A DNA stretch of 5,062 nt from Bacillota bacterium (GCA_017621195.1 JAGATO010000243.1:1-5062), one strand, 5' to 3'. Counted from the stretch's first letter, positions 1 through 5,062 are shown. Program-made: numbers and translations. The notes: generated from the sequence alone by a model not told the origin.

Positions 1-780
1 AAGGACAAGATCGGCCGCTTCAAGTTCGGCCCGGTCAAGCTGCTGAACGACGGTTCCATCGGATCTCACTCCGCAGCTCTGAGAGAAGAGTACAAGAACG
101 ATCCCGGCGTCAAGGGCCTGAGCCTGTTCAGCGACGAGGATCTGTACGAGATCTATTCCCTGGCCCAGAAGGAGGGCTTCGATGTAGTGACCCACTGCAT
201 CGGCGACGCTTCTCTGGAACAGGTACTGCAGACCGTGGAAAAGGTCATCTATGAAGATCCCAGACCGGATTGGAGACACGGCGTCATCCACTGCCAGATC
301 ATGGACAGCGAGCAGCAGGATCGCTTCAAGAAGCTGAACCTGGTGGCTTACGTACAGCCCATCTTCGTCAAGGCGGATTCCAACGTCGTCGATGCTTGCG
401 TAGGACCGGAACTGGCAAAGCAGAGCTATAACTGGAGAAGATACATCGATCTGGGTGTACATATGTGCGGCGGTTCCGACTGTCCGGTAGAACCCTTCGA
501 TCCGCTGCCGAACATCTATTCCGCAGTGACCAGAAAGGGCTCCAACGGAAAGCCCTGGTATCCGGAAAACGGCGTTACCGTGGATGAAGCTGTAAGAATG
601 TTCACCAAGGAAGCGGCGTATGCGTCCTATGAGGAGAACGAAAGAGGAACTCTGGGCGTCGGCAAGTACTGCGACATGGCTGTCATCGACAAGAACATCT
701 ACGAAATCGATCCCGATGAGATCAAGGACGCCAACGTGGTCATGACCGTCATCGACGGCGAAATCGTCTACGAGGCGTAA
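1..780 (+). CDS. YtcJ-like amidohydrolase, copy 1 (5' end outside window)
   Basis: This is the C-terminal 259 residues of a metal-dependent hydrolase of the Amidohydrolase_3 (YtcJ-like) family, a cytoplasmic TIM-barrel enzyme class acting on C-N and related bonds. The frame is open from base 1 and ends at TAA 778-780. Residue 1 aligns with residue 279 of copy 2 with no gaps, so about 278 residues lie upstream of the window. Visible motifs, in copy 2 numbering, are K291 within the K-x-x-x-DGS segment, THCIGD (H343), the second histidine site HGVIHCQ (H371, H375), GGSD (D438), AVTR, and the C-terminal GTLGVGKYCDMAVID strand that closes the small beta domain. The residue after HCIGD is Ala, where copy 3 has Arg. 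Codon use is strongly biased (mostly AAG for Lys, AGA for Arg, C-ending Ile, Phe, Asn and Tyr), which hints at high expression. Family assignment is firm; the substrate is unknown. Confidence 0.95.
   Translation, partial: KDKIGRFKFGPVKLLNDGSIGSHSAALREEYKNDPGVKGLSLFSDEDLYEIYSLAQKEGFDVVTHCIGDASLEQVLQTVEKVIYEDPRPDWRHGVIHCQIMDSEQQDRFKKLNLVAYVQPIFVKADSNVVDACVGPELAKQSYNWRRYIDLGVHMCGGSDCPVEPFDPLPNIYSAVTRKGSNGKPWYPENGVTVDEAVRMFTKEAAYASYEENERGTLGVGKYCDMAVIDKNIYEIDPDEIKDANVVMTVIDGEIVYEA
1..780. repeat. Direct repeat unit A (paralogous DNA, copy 1)
   Basis: This stretch aligns without gaps to 1691-2470 at a constant offset of 1690 bp. Mismatch-free tracts include 262-311, 502-572 and 634-691, matching 1952-2001, 2192-2262 and 2324-2381. 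The similarity ends at the stop codons: the spacers that follow are unrelated. It is large enough to act as a substrate for homologous recombination, which would delete or amplify one exact gene unit. Confidence 0.85.
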
Positions 781-808
781 CGGTACCGTAAAACAGCTGC
801 ATCAAAAA

Positions 809-834
809 CGGGATGCCAAAACTCTGGCATCCCG
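809..834 (+). terminator. Perfect intergenic hairpin, weak or partial terminator
   Basis: A 10-bp perfect stem (809-818 pairing with 825-834) encloses a 6-nt loop. It lies 28 nt after the copy 1 stop and just before the copy 2 ribosome binding site. On the plus strand it is followed by CTTAAATAG, which is a poor U-tract. On the minus strand it is followed by five T residues (complement of 804-808). For rightward transcription it is therefore better read as a partial terminator or an RNA-stabilising 3' hairpin that allows readthrough into copy 2. I see no convincing promoter between 781 and 856. Confidence 0.6.
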
Positions 835-842
835 CTTAAATA

Positions 843-848
843 GGGAGG
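843..848 (+). promoter_or_regulatory. Ribosome binding site deciding the copy 2 start
   Basis: GGGAGG lies 8 nt before ATG 857. Another ATG at 852 is only 3 nt away and opens a 10-codon frame (852-884) out of phase with the enzyme, so 857 is the start. The 11-nt block AGGGAGGAAAA is also found before copy 3 (2576-2586), so the translation signal seems to have been inherited with the gene. Confidence 0.85.
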
Positions 849-856
849 AAAATGAA

Positions 857-2470
857 ATGGACACAGTATTTTATAATGGCGTAATCAAGACCATGGACGA
901 TGCGTATCCGGAAGTCAGCGCTATCTGGGTTAAGGACGGCGTGATCCTGAGAGTGGGAGATGACGAAGAGATTCTGGCTCTGGCCGATGAAAACACCAAG
1001 AAGGTAGACCTGGGCGGAAAGCTGACCCTGCCCGGCTTCTGCGACACCCATATGCACCTGCTGTTCTACGGATCCCTGCTGCAGAGAATCGATATGACCG
1101 ATGCCAAGACCTGGGAAGAATGCAAGGGCTGGCTGGTAGAAGATGCTCCCAAGGCCAGAACGGAAGGACGCTGGATCTTAGGAAGAAGCTTCAACCAGGA
1201 CTACTGGTCCGATACCAACAAGATGCCGGATCGTCACGATCTGGATGCCATCACTGAAGATGTTCCCATCGCTTTGGTCAGAGCCTGCGGCCACATTGCT
1301 TGCTGCAACACCAAGGCTCTGGAATTGTCCGGTCTGTGGGAAGAACGCAAGGACACCACCAAGGAGACCATGGACTTCGGTGAAGACGGACTGCCCAATG
1401 GCTACGTTCGCGAAAATACCGTTGCCATTCTGACCAAGCAGTTCGCTACCTACGACCTGGCTCAGACCAAGGAACTGCTGGCACAGGCTACCCAGAACGC
1501 TCTGAAGAAGGGTATCGTTCAGTGCCATACCGACGACTTCAACCTGCTGGTAGAGGGCGACCTGAAGCAGAACTTACAGGCGTATAAAGAACTGGTAGAC
1601 GAAGGCAGACTGCCCATCCGCATCTACGAACAGATCCGGTTCCAGAATAGCGATCAGCTGAAGGAATTCTTCGACATGGGCTACAAGATGAAGGAGAAGA
1701 TCGGCCGCTTCAAGTTCGGTCCCATCAAGCTTTTGAACGACGGTTCCCTGGGCGCTCACTCCGCAGCCATGAGAGAAGAATATAAGAACGATCCCGGCGT
1801 CAAAGGCCTGAGCCTGTTCACCGACGAAGAACTGCTGAAGATCTACGAAATGTCCCAGCAGAACGGCTACGACGTAGTAACTCACTGCATCGGCGACGGT
1901 TCTCTGGAACAGGTATTACAGACCGTGGAAAAGGTGATCTACAAGTATCCGAGACCGGATTGGAGACACGGCGTCATCCACTGCCAGATCATGGACAGCG
2001 AACAGCAGGATCGCTTCAAGAAGCTGAACCTGACCGCTTACGTACAGCCCATCTTCGTCAAGTCCGACTCCAACATCGTAGACGACTGCGTAGGACCGGA
2101 ACTGGCAAAGCAGAGCTACAACTGGAGAAGATACATCGACCTGGGTGTTCACATGTGCGGCGGTTCCGACTGCCCCGTTGAACCCTTTGACCCGCTGCCG
2201 AACATCTATTCCGCAGTGACCAGAAAGGGCTCCAACGGAAAGCCCTGGTATCCGGAAAACGGTGTAACGCTGGACGAAGCCATCCGCATGTTCACCGTAG
2301 AAGCTGCCTATGCGTCCTATGAAGAGAACGAAAGAGGAACTCTGGGCGTCGGCAAGTACTGCGACATGGCTGTCATCGACAGAAATCTCTACGAGATCGA
2401 TCCCGATGAAATCAAGGACGCCAACGTAGTCATGACCGTCATCGACGGAGAAATCGTTTACGAAGCGTAG
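857..2470 (+). CDS. YtcJ-like amidohydrolase, copy 2 (complete)
   Basis: This is a complete 537-residue Amidohydrolase_3 (YtcJ-like) enzyme, a normal length for the family. The N-terminal beta segment (residues 1-57) leads into LPGFCDTHMHL (58-68), whose HxH pair H65 and H67 should bind metal. Next come the RACGH-x4-NTKAL block (142-155), DGLPNGYVRE (177-186), GIVQCHTDD (219-227), K-x-x-x-DGSLG (K291, D295), THCIGD (342-347), HGVIHC (371-376) and GGSD (435-438, D438 as candidate catalytic Asp). The C-terminal strand GTLGVGKYCDMAVID (494-508) completes the composite beta domain. There is no signal peptide or membrane segment, so it is probably cytoplasmic. Metal roles are assigned from the amidohydrolase superfamily, not shown here. 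C62 and the CC pair at 149-150 differ from copy 3 (V62, T149). It follows copy 1 by 76 bp and is probably at least partly co-transcribed with it. The substrate is unknown; amide, cyclic amide or deamination chemistry are all possible. Confidence 0.96.
   Translation: MDTVFYNGVIKTMDDAYPEVSAIWVKDGVILRVGDDEEILALADENTKKVDLGGKLTLPGFCDTHMHLLFYGSLLQRIDMTDAKTWEECKGWLVEDAPKARTEGRWILGRSFNQDYWSDTNKMPDRHDLDAITEDVPIALVRACGHIACCNTKALELSGLWEERKDTTKETMDFGEDGLPNGYVRENTVAILTKQFATYDLAQTKELLAQATQNALKKGIVQCHTDDFNLLVEGDLKQNLQAYKELVDEGRLPIRIYEQIRFQNSDQLKEFFDMGYKMKEKIGRFKFGPIKLLNDGSLGAHSAAMREEYKNDPGVKGLSLFTDEELLKIYEMSQQNGYDVVTHCIGDGSLEQVLQTVEKVIYKYPRPDWRHGVIHCQIMDSEQQDRFKKLNLTAYVQPIFVKSDSNIVDDCVGPELAKQSYNWRRYIDLGVHMCGGSDCPVEPFDPLPNIYSAVTRKGSNGKPWYPENGVTLDEAIRMFTVEAAYASYEENERGTLGVGKYCDMAVIDRNLYEIDPDEIKDANVVMTVIDGEIVYEA
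1691..2470. repeat. Direct repeat unit B (paralogous DNA, copy 2)
   Basis: This is the partner of repeat unit A (1-780), gap-free at an offset of 1690 bp. The longest mismatch-free tract I found is 71 bp (2192-2262). It encodes the segment from LPNIYSAVTR to WYPENG with no synonymous change. Because copy 1 is cut at base 1, the repeat may extend upstream through the whole gene. Confidence 0.85.
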
Positions 2471-2479
2471 TCACATCGC

Positions 2480-2508
2480 TGGTCAACGAGGAAATTTAAG
2501 AGTATATT
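2480..2508 (+). promoter_or_regulatory. Possible promoter upstream of copy 3
   Basis: TGGTCA (2480-2485, 4 of 6 to the -35 consensus) and TATATT (2503-2508, 5 of 6 to the -10 consensus) are 17 bp apart. The predicted start near 2515 falls at the foot of the following terminator hairpin, so any transcript would meet it at once. This is either a chance match in AT-rich DNA or an attenuated promoter for copy 3. Nothing promoter-like fits in the 41 bp between that hairpin and the copy 3 start. Confidence 0.3.
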
Positions 2509-2514
2509 TAAGAT

Positions 2515-2548
2515 AAAAAGCTGCCGCAGTGTTAGCGGCAGCTTTTTT
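2515..2548. terminator. Strong intrinsic terminator between copies 2 and 3
   Basis: An 8-bp GC-rich stem (2520-2527 pairing with 2535-2542) with a 7-nt loop is flanked by five A residues on the left and six T residues on the right. This is the standard form of a rho-independent terminator and could work on both strands. It should end most rightward transcription from copies 1 and 2, yet copy 3 begins at 2590 with no clear promoter in between. Confidence 0.9.
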
Positions 2549-2589
2549 CAAACCTGTGCGGAAGAGGTTCCGACGAGGGAGGAAAACCT

Positions 2590-4206
2590 ATGGATACTAT
2601 TTTTTATAACGGCGTGATCAAAACGTTGGACGAGGCCTATCCTCAGGTCAGTGCCATGGCTGTGAAGGACGGCGTCATCCTGCGCGTGGGCAGCGACGAG
2701 GCCATGCTGGCTCTGGCGGACGAACATACGAAGAAGATCGATCTGGAAGGAAAGTTCGCCCTGCCCGGCTTTGTGGACACCCATCTGCACCTGTATATGG
2801 GAGGTGCTTTTGCCCATCGCATCAACCTGTCCGGAGCCAGGAGATGGGCGGAAATCGTGGAGATCTGCAAGGCCGATGCGGTGAAGGCCAGGAAAGAGGG
2901 CCGCTGGGTGGTCTGCGGAAAGTTCAATAACGATTACTGGTCGGATACCAACAAGATTCCCGACCGTCACGATCTGGATGCTATCGCGGAGGACGTTCCG
3001 GTGTTCATGCAGAGGGCCTGCGGTCATCTGTCCACCTGCAACACCAAAGCTCTGCAGCTGGCCGGTCTCTGGGAGGAGAGAAAGGAAACGACGAAGCTCA
3101 CCATGGACTTCGGCTCCGACGGTCTTCCCAACGGCTATCTGCGGGAACGGACCACCGGCCGGGTTTCGAAGATCATCATGAACTTCGAAGTGGAGGACGT
3201 GAAGAACCTGATCGAAGAGACGTGTCAGAAGGCGCTGGAAAAGGGATTGGTAGGCGTTCACTCCCACGATTTTAACATCGTCAGCGACGGTGACCAGAAG
3301 AAGGTGCTTCAGGCTTATAAGGAGTTGGTGGACGAAGGAAGGCTTCCCATTCGCGTCTATCAGCAGAACACCTTCCGGGAGCACGAGCAGATCGATGATT
3401 TCCTGTCCTGGGGATATCATCAGAACGATTCCATCGGTCGCTTTACCTTCGGACCGGTGAAGTTCGTAGCCGATGGTTCTCTTGGTTCTCACTCTGCGGC
3501 CATGAGAAAGCCCTATAAGAACGATCCGGAGATGAGAGGTATCCTGAACCTCAGCGACGAGAAGATTCTGAACTTGGCGGAAAAGGCGGCAGCTGCCGGC
3601 TTCGACATGGTAGCCCACTGCATCGGAGACCGGGCGCTGGAGCAGGTAATGAATGTATTCGAACATACTACGAAGAAATATCCGCGGGCCAATACCAGAA
3701 ACGGCATCATCCACTGCCAGATCATGGACGAAGAACAGCAGGATAAATTCAGAGAGATGAACATGGTGGCCTACGTGCAGCCCATCTTCGTCAAGGCCGA
3801 CGGCCTGGTGGTGGATGACTGCGTGGGAGAAGAACTGGGAAGACAGAGCTACAACTGGAGACGGTTTAAAGACATGGGAGTTCACATGTGCGGCGGTTCC
3901 GATTTTCCTATCGAGCCCTTCGATCCTCTGCCCAACCTGTATTATGCCGTCACCCGCATGACGAATAAAGGCAAGCCCTGGTATCCGGAAAACGGCGTGA
4001 CGCTGGATGAAGCCGTCCGGATGTTTACCGTGGAAGCGGCCTACGCTTCCCACGAGGAGGCCACCCGGGGAACCTTGGGCGTAGGAAAATACTGCGACAT
4101 GGTGGTTCTGGATAAGAATATCTACGAAGAACCCATCGAAGAACTGCTGAATACCACAGTGGAAATGACCGTGGTGGACGGTGAAGTGGCATACCGGAAG
4201 AAATAG
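2590..4206 (+). CDS. YtcJ-like amidohydrolase, copy 3 (complete, diverged)
   Basis: This is a complete 538-residue Amidohydrolase_3 (YtcJ-like) enzyme, gap-free against copy 2 apart from the very C-terminus. AGGGAGG (2576-2582) sits 7 nt before ATG 2590, and the opening MDTIFYNGVIKT matches copy 2, which fixes the start. Key motifs are LPGFVDTHLHL (58-68, H65 and H67), RACGH (142-146), NTKAL (151-155), K291 and DGSLG (295-299), AHCIGDRA (342-349), NGIIHCQ (371-377), GGSDFP (435-440, D438) and the closing GTLGVGKYCDMVVLD strand (494-508). It differs most from copies 1 and 2 just after the HxH motif (residues 69-112), at 187-200, at 257-284 and at the C-terminal tail. These are plausible substrate-pocket or lid regions, so a different substrate preference is likely but inferred. 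R348 is Gly in copy 2 and Ala in copy 1. Codon use is less biased, with more CGG, CGC and AGG Arg codons, which fits older divergence or lower expression. Confidence 0.96.
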   Translation: MDTIFYNGVIKTLDEAYPQVSAMAVKDGVILRVGSDEAMLALADEHTKKIDLEGKFALPGFVDTHLHLYMGGAFAHRINLSGARRWAEIVEICKADAVKARKEGRWVVCGKFNNDYWSDTNKIPDRHDLDAIAEDVPVFMQRACGHLSTCNTKALQLAGLWEERKETTKLTMDFGSDGLPNGYLRERTTGRVSKIIMNFEVEDVKNLIEETCQKALEKGLVGVHSHDFNIVSDGDQKKVLQAYKELVDEGRLPIRVYQQNTFREHEQIDDFLSWGYHQNDSIGRFTFGPVKFVADGSLGSHSAAMRKPYKNDPEMRGILNLSDEKILNLAEKAAAAGFDMVAHCIGDRALEQVMNVFEHTTKKYPRANTRNGIIHCQIMDEEQQDKFREMNMVAYVQPIFVKADGLVVDDCVGEELGRQSYNWRRFKDMGVHMCGGSDFPIEPFDPLPNLYYAVTRMTNKGKPWYPENGVTLDEAVRMFTVEAAYASHEEATRGTLGVGKYCDMVVLDKNIYEEPIEELLNTTVEMTVVDGEVAYRKK

Positions 4207-4218
4207 AAGAAATAAAAC

Positions 4219-4250
4219 AGAGGAGGCGATTCTGCCTCCTCTAATCTTTT
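4219..4250. terminator. Terminator 1 of the convergent junction
   Basis: A perfect 9-bp stem (4219-4227 pairing with 4234-4242) with a 6-nt loop is followed by AATCTTTT on the plus strand. It starts 12 nt after the copy 3 stop. On the minus strand the same hairpin is followed by TGTTTTATTTCTT, so it could also back up termination of the leftward yerC-like gene. Confidence 0.8.
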
Positions 4251-4291
4251 GAACAATGTTTATGTGAAATGCTCTTATGTTAGGAAAAGCA

Positions 4292-4319
4292 CTGAGACCT
4301 TCGGATCTCAGCCTTTTTT
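4292..4319. terminator. Terminator 2, shared with the yerC-like 3' end
   Basis: CTGAGA (4292-4297) pairs with TCTCAG (4306-4311) around an inner CC-TTCG-GA segment: C4299 and G4304 close a TTCG tetraloop and one A-C mismatch is left. On the minus strand that mismatch becomes a G-U pair, which favours the leftward RNA. The plus strand runs into six T residues (4314-4319); the minus strand runs into TGCTTTTCC. It therefore seems to terminate both convergent transcripts. The leftward stop codon (4308-4310) is inside the stem. Confidence 0.75.
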
Positions 4320-4616
4320 GTTGTTCTGATCCAGGCGGTCCAAGATCAGGCGGTAGCCGTCGGAACCGTAGACCAGGCATTTATTGATGCGGCTGATAGT
4401 GGCCGTGCTTGCGGTAGTGATTTTTTCGATGTCGCTGTAGGTCTTCTTCTGGCGCAAAAGCTTCGCTACCTGCAGCCGCTGGGCGATGGATTGGAGTTCC
4501 TTGATCGTACAGATGTCTTCAAAGAAACGATAGCATTCTTCCTGATTTTCCAAGGCGAGAATGGCTTCAAACAGATCGTCGATTTCTTCGTTGCGCAATT
4601 TGGACTGATAACTCAT
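4308..4616 (-). CDS. yerC: YerC/YecD-family TrpR-like transcriptional regulator
   Basis: This 102-residue protein belongs to the small YerC/YecD group of TrpR-like DNA-binding proteins, all-helical regulators common in Bacillota whose ligand and targets are mostly unknown. The diagnostic stretch is ECYRFFEDICTIKELQSIAQ (27-46). It leads into a helix-turn-helix at about residues 58-80, with the turn and recognition helix in TTASTATISRINKCL (67-81). The tail YGSDGYRLILDRL (83-95) is also typical, and the length fits the family. GGAGGAG (complement of 4622-4628) lies 5 nt before the ATG at 4614-4616. The gene has its own promoter and convergent terminators, so it forms a single-gene unit facing the amidohydrolases and divergent from the ferredoxin-like gene. 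The inverted repeat over its start point suggests autoregulation. Whether it regulates either neighbour is not shown by the sequence. The family call is confident; the regulatory role is inferred from the fold. Confidence 0.93.
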   Translation of the reverse strand: MSYQSKLRNEEIDDLFEAILALENQEECYRFFEDICTIKELQSIAQRLQVAKLLRQKKTYSDIEKITTASTATISRINKCLVYGSDGYRLILDRLDQNNKKG

Positions 4617-4638
4617 GATAACTCCTCCACTGTAACAC

Positions 4639-4657
4639 TTTAACGCGATGCATTAAA
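4639..4657. promoter_or_regulatory. Candidate operator over the yerC start point
   Basis: The arms TTTAACGC (4639-4646) and GCATTAAA (4650-4657) are inverted repeats matching at 7 of 8 positions, with a 3-bp spacer. The element covers the transcription start predicted from the leftward promoter (about 4654). That position is typical for a repressor dimer site and would suit autoregulation by the YerC-like protein, but the binder is inferred. Confidence 0.45.
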
Positions 4658-4660
4658 CCT

Positions 4661-4689
4661 ATTATACAACAGAATGTTTTCATTTACAA
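4661..4689 (-). promoter_or_regulatory. Promoter of the yerC-like gene
   Basis: Read on the minus strand, TTGTAA (4684-4689, 4 of 6) and a perfect TATAAT (4661-4666) are separated by 17 bp. The predicted start near 4654 gives a leader of about 38 nt before the ATG. This is a good housekeeping-sigma match. Confidence 0.7.
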
Positions 4690-4732
4690 CAGGAAAGAGA
4701 GTGGTAAAACGCAAACTTTCACGGAGGAACGC

Positions 4733-4761
4733 TTGAAGGAAAGAGAAACTTTTGATATACT
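4733..4761 (+). promoter_or_regulatory. Promoter of the ferredoxin-like gene
   Basis: TTGAAG (4733-4738, 4 of 6) and TATACT (4756-4761, 5 of 6) are 17 bp apart. The predicted start near 4768 leaves a leader of about 115 nt, long for a simple leader. A second -35-like TTGACT at 4772-4777 has no acceptable -10 at the right distance. Confidence 0.55.
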
Positions 4762-4777
4762 AAATATACTATTGACT

Positions 4778-4787
4778 CACATATGTG
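4778..4787. promoter_or_regulatory. 10-bp palindrome just after the rightward start point
   Basis: CACATATGTG is a perfect palindrome at roughly +11 to +20 of the predicted rightward transcript. Just upstream, ATATACTA occurs twice (4755-4762 and 4764-4771, 9-bp period), the first copy overlapping the -10 element. The arrangement is compatible with an operator, but short AT-rich symmetry can arise by chance. Confidence 0.3.
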
Positions 4788-4882
4788 TAGGACAACAGAT
4801 ACAAACCGATCATTGGCCCGTGCCGCTGCCGGAGAAAGTGAAGTTTCGGTTGGAACCGGTGCCATATAGAAGGGAGACTAAA

Positions 4883-5062
4883 ATGAAGACAATTGACGTT
4901 AAAATCTGTGCATGTACCGCCTGCGTTATGAACGGATCCATGTCCCTGTGCAATTCCGTCGAAAGCATGAAAAAGGTCAAGGATCAGCTGGGGATCGATG
5001 CAGATATCCAGGTAGAAATGTGCAAGTGCATCGGAGAACCGGGACACAGCGATAAATCGCCG
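4883..5062 (+). CDS. Thioredoxin-like [2Fe-2S] ferredoxin-type protein (3' end outside window)
   Basis: The first 60 residues are visible, open to the right edge. AGGGAG (4871-4876) lies 6 nt before ATG 4883. The opening VKICACTACVMNGS (6-19) resembles the first cluster-binding motif of the thioredoxin-like [2Fe-2S] family (NuoE of complex I, HndA-type hydrogenase subunits), where C9 and C14 fit C-x4-C. A helix-like stretch (about 20-36) and a strand (IQVEM, 42-46) follow as the fold predicts. The second motif is odd: C47-K-C49-I-G-E-P53. C49 fits the third ligand by its distance from C14 (35 residues; E. coli NuoE has 36), but the expected fourth cysteine four positions later is Pro, and C47 is extra. 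C11 and C23 are also extra. The protein may be a stand-alone ferredoxin, a subunit of a larger NADH-linked oxidoreductase encoded downstream, or a fold relative without a normal cluster. The family call is moderately confident; the function is open. Confidence 0.65.
   Translation, partial: MKTIDVKICACTACVMNGSMSLCNSVESMKKVKDQLGIDADIQVEMCKCIGEPGHSDKSP

Noticed and set aside
187..780. A separate short protein starting at GTG 187 inside copy 1.
   Set aside because: The frame is open from base 1 and aligns gap-free with copy 2 across this point. The GTG is an internal Val codon without a ribosome binding site.
852..884. A 10-codon frame starting at ATG 852, overlapping the start of copy 2, as a possible leader peptide.
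   Set aside because: Its ATG is only 3 nt from the ribosome binding site, too close for good initiation, and the peptide has no regulatory codon pattern. ATG 857 is clearly favoured.
836..2152. Several shorter minus-strand open frames opposite copy 2 (for example 1178-1528 and 1574-1885).
   Set aside because: They are shadows of the biased codon use of copy 2, are interrupted wherever TTA or similar codons occur, and show no convincing start signals or family features.
2548..4380. A 610-codon open frame on the minus strand, opposite copy 3.
   Set aside because: It is codon-aligned with copy 3, so it stays open simply because copy 3 avoids TTA, CTA and TCA codons. It runs through a terminator and into the yerC-like gene, has no recognisable domain, and the sense strand carries a clear family match.
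4788..4882. A possible riboswitch or structured leader before the ferredoxin-like gene (AACCGA at 4804-4809 can pair with TCGGTT at 4846-4851).
   Set aside because: The pairing is short, there is no terminator-like alternative structure, and I recognise no known riboswitch consensus.
4769..5047. A 92-codon minus-strand open frame over the ferredoxin-like gene.
   Set aside because: It is antisense to a gene with a good ribosome binding site and a recognisable cysteine motif, overlaps the divergent promoter region, and has no family signal of its own.

Overview
The window looks like a chromosomal segment of an anaerobic Bacillota bacterium, most likely a member of the Clostridia. The evidence is strong GGAGG-type ribosome binding sites, a TrpR-related YerC/YecD-family regulator (a lineage marker of Bacillota), sigma-A-like promoters in AT-rich spacers, and coding DNA of moderate GC (mid-fifties percent by eye). 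The finer taxonomy is inference.

Left four fifths (1-4206): a same-strand tandem array of three amidohydrolase paralogs of the YtcJ-like Amidohydrolase_3 family. Copy 1 is cut by the window edge, so only its last 259 residues are seen. Copies 2 and 3 are complete (537 and 538 aa). Copies 1 and 2 are about 90% identical in protein over the shared region (27 differences in 259 residues by eye) and share DNA tracts of 50-71 bp with no mismatch. Copy 3 is clearly more diverged, at roughly two thirds identity. All visible metal-site and family motifs are intact, so these appear to be three working enzymes and not decaying duplicates. Their substrates cannot be read from the sequence. The genes are separated by hairpins: a U-poor one after copy 1, and a strong intrinsic terminator after copy 2 only about 40 nt before the copy 3 start.

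Middle (4207-4310): convergent gene ends with two consecutive hairpins, each with T-rich flanks that could serve both strands. The stop codon of the leftward regulator gene lies inside one of these hairpins.

Right part (4308-5062): a leftward yerC-like gene, then a 266-bp divergent spacer. The spacer holds a good promoter for each direction, a near-perfect inverted repeat over the predicted yerC start point, and tandem repeats plus a palindrome near the rightward start point. The rightward gene is cut by the right edge. Its first 60 residues resemble a small thioredoxin-like [2Fe-2S] ferredoxin (NuoE/HndA-like) with an unusual second cysteine motif.

No phage, insertion sequence, CRISPR array, tRNA or rRNA is visible. 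The main point of interest is the amidohydrolase array, with its signs of recent duplication or gene conversion and its internal transcription signals. I do not see strong evidence for a wholly new system.
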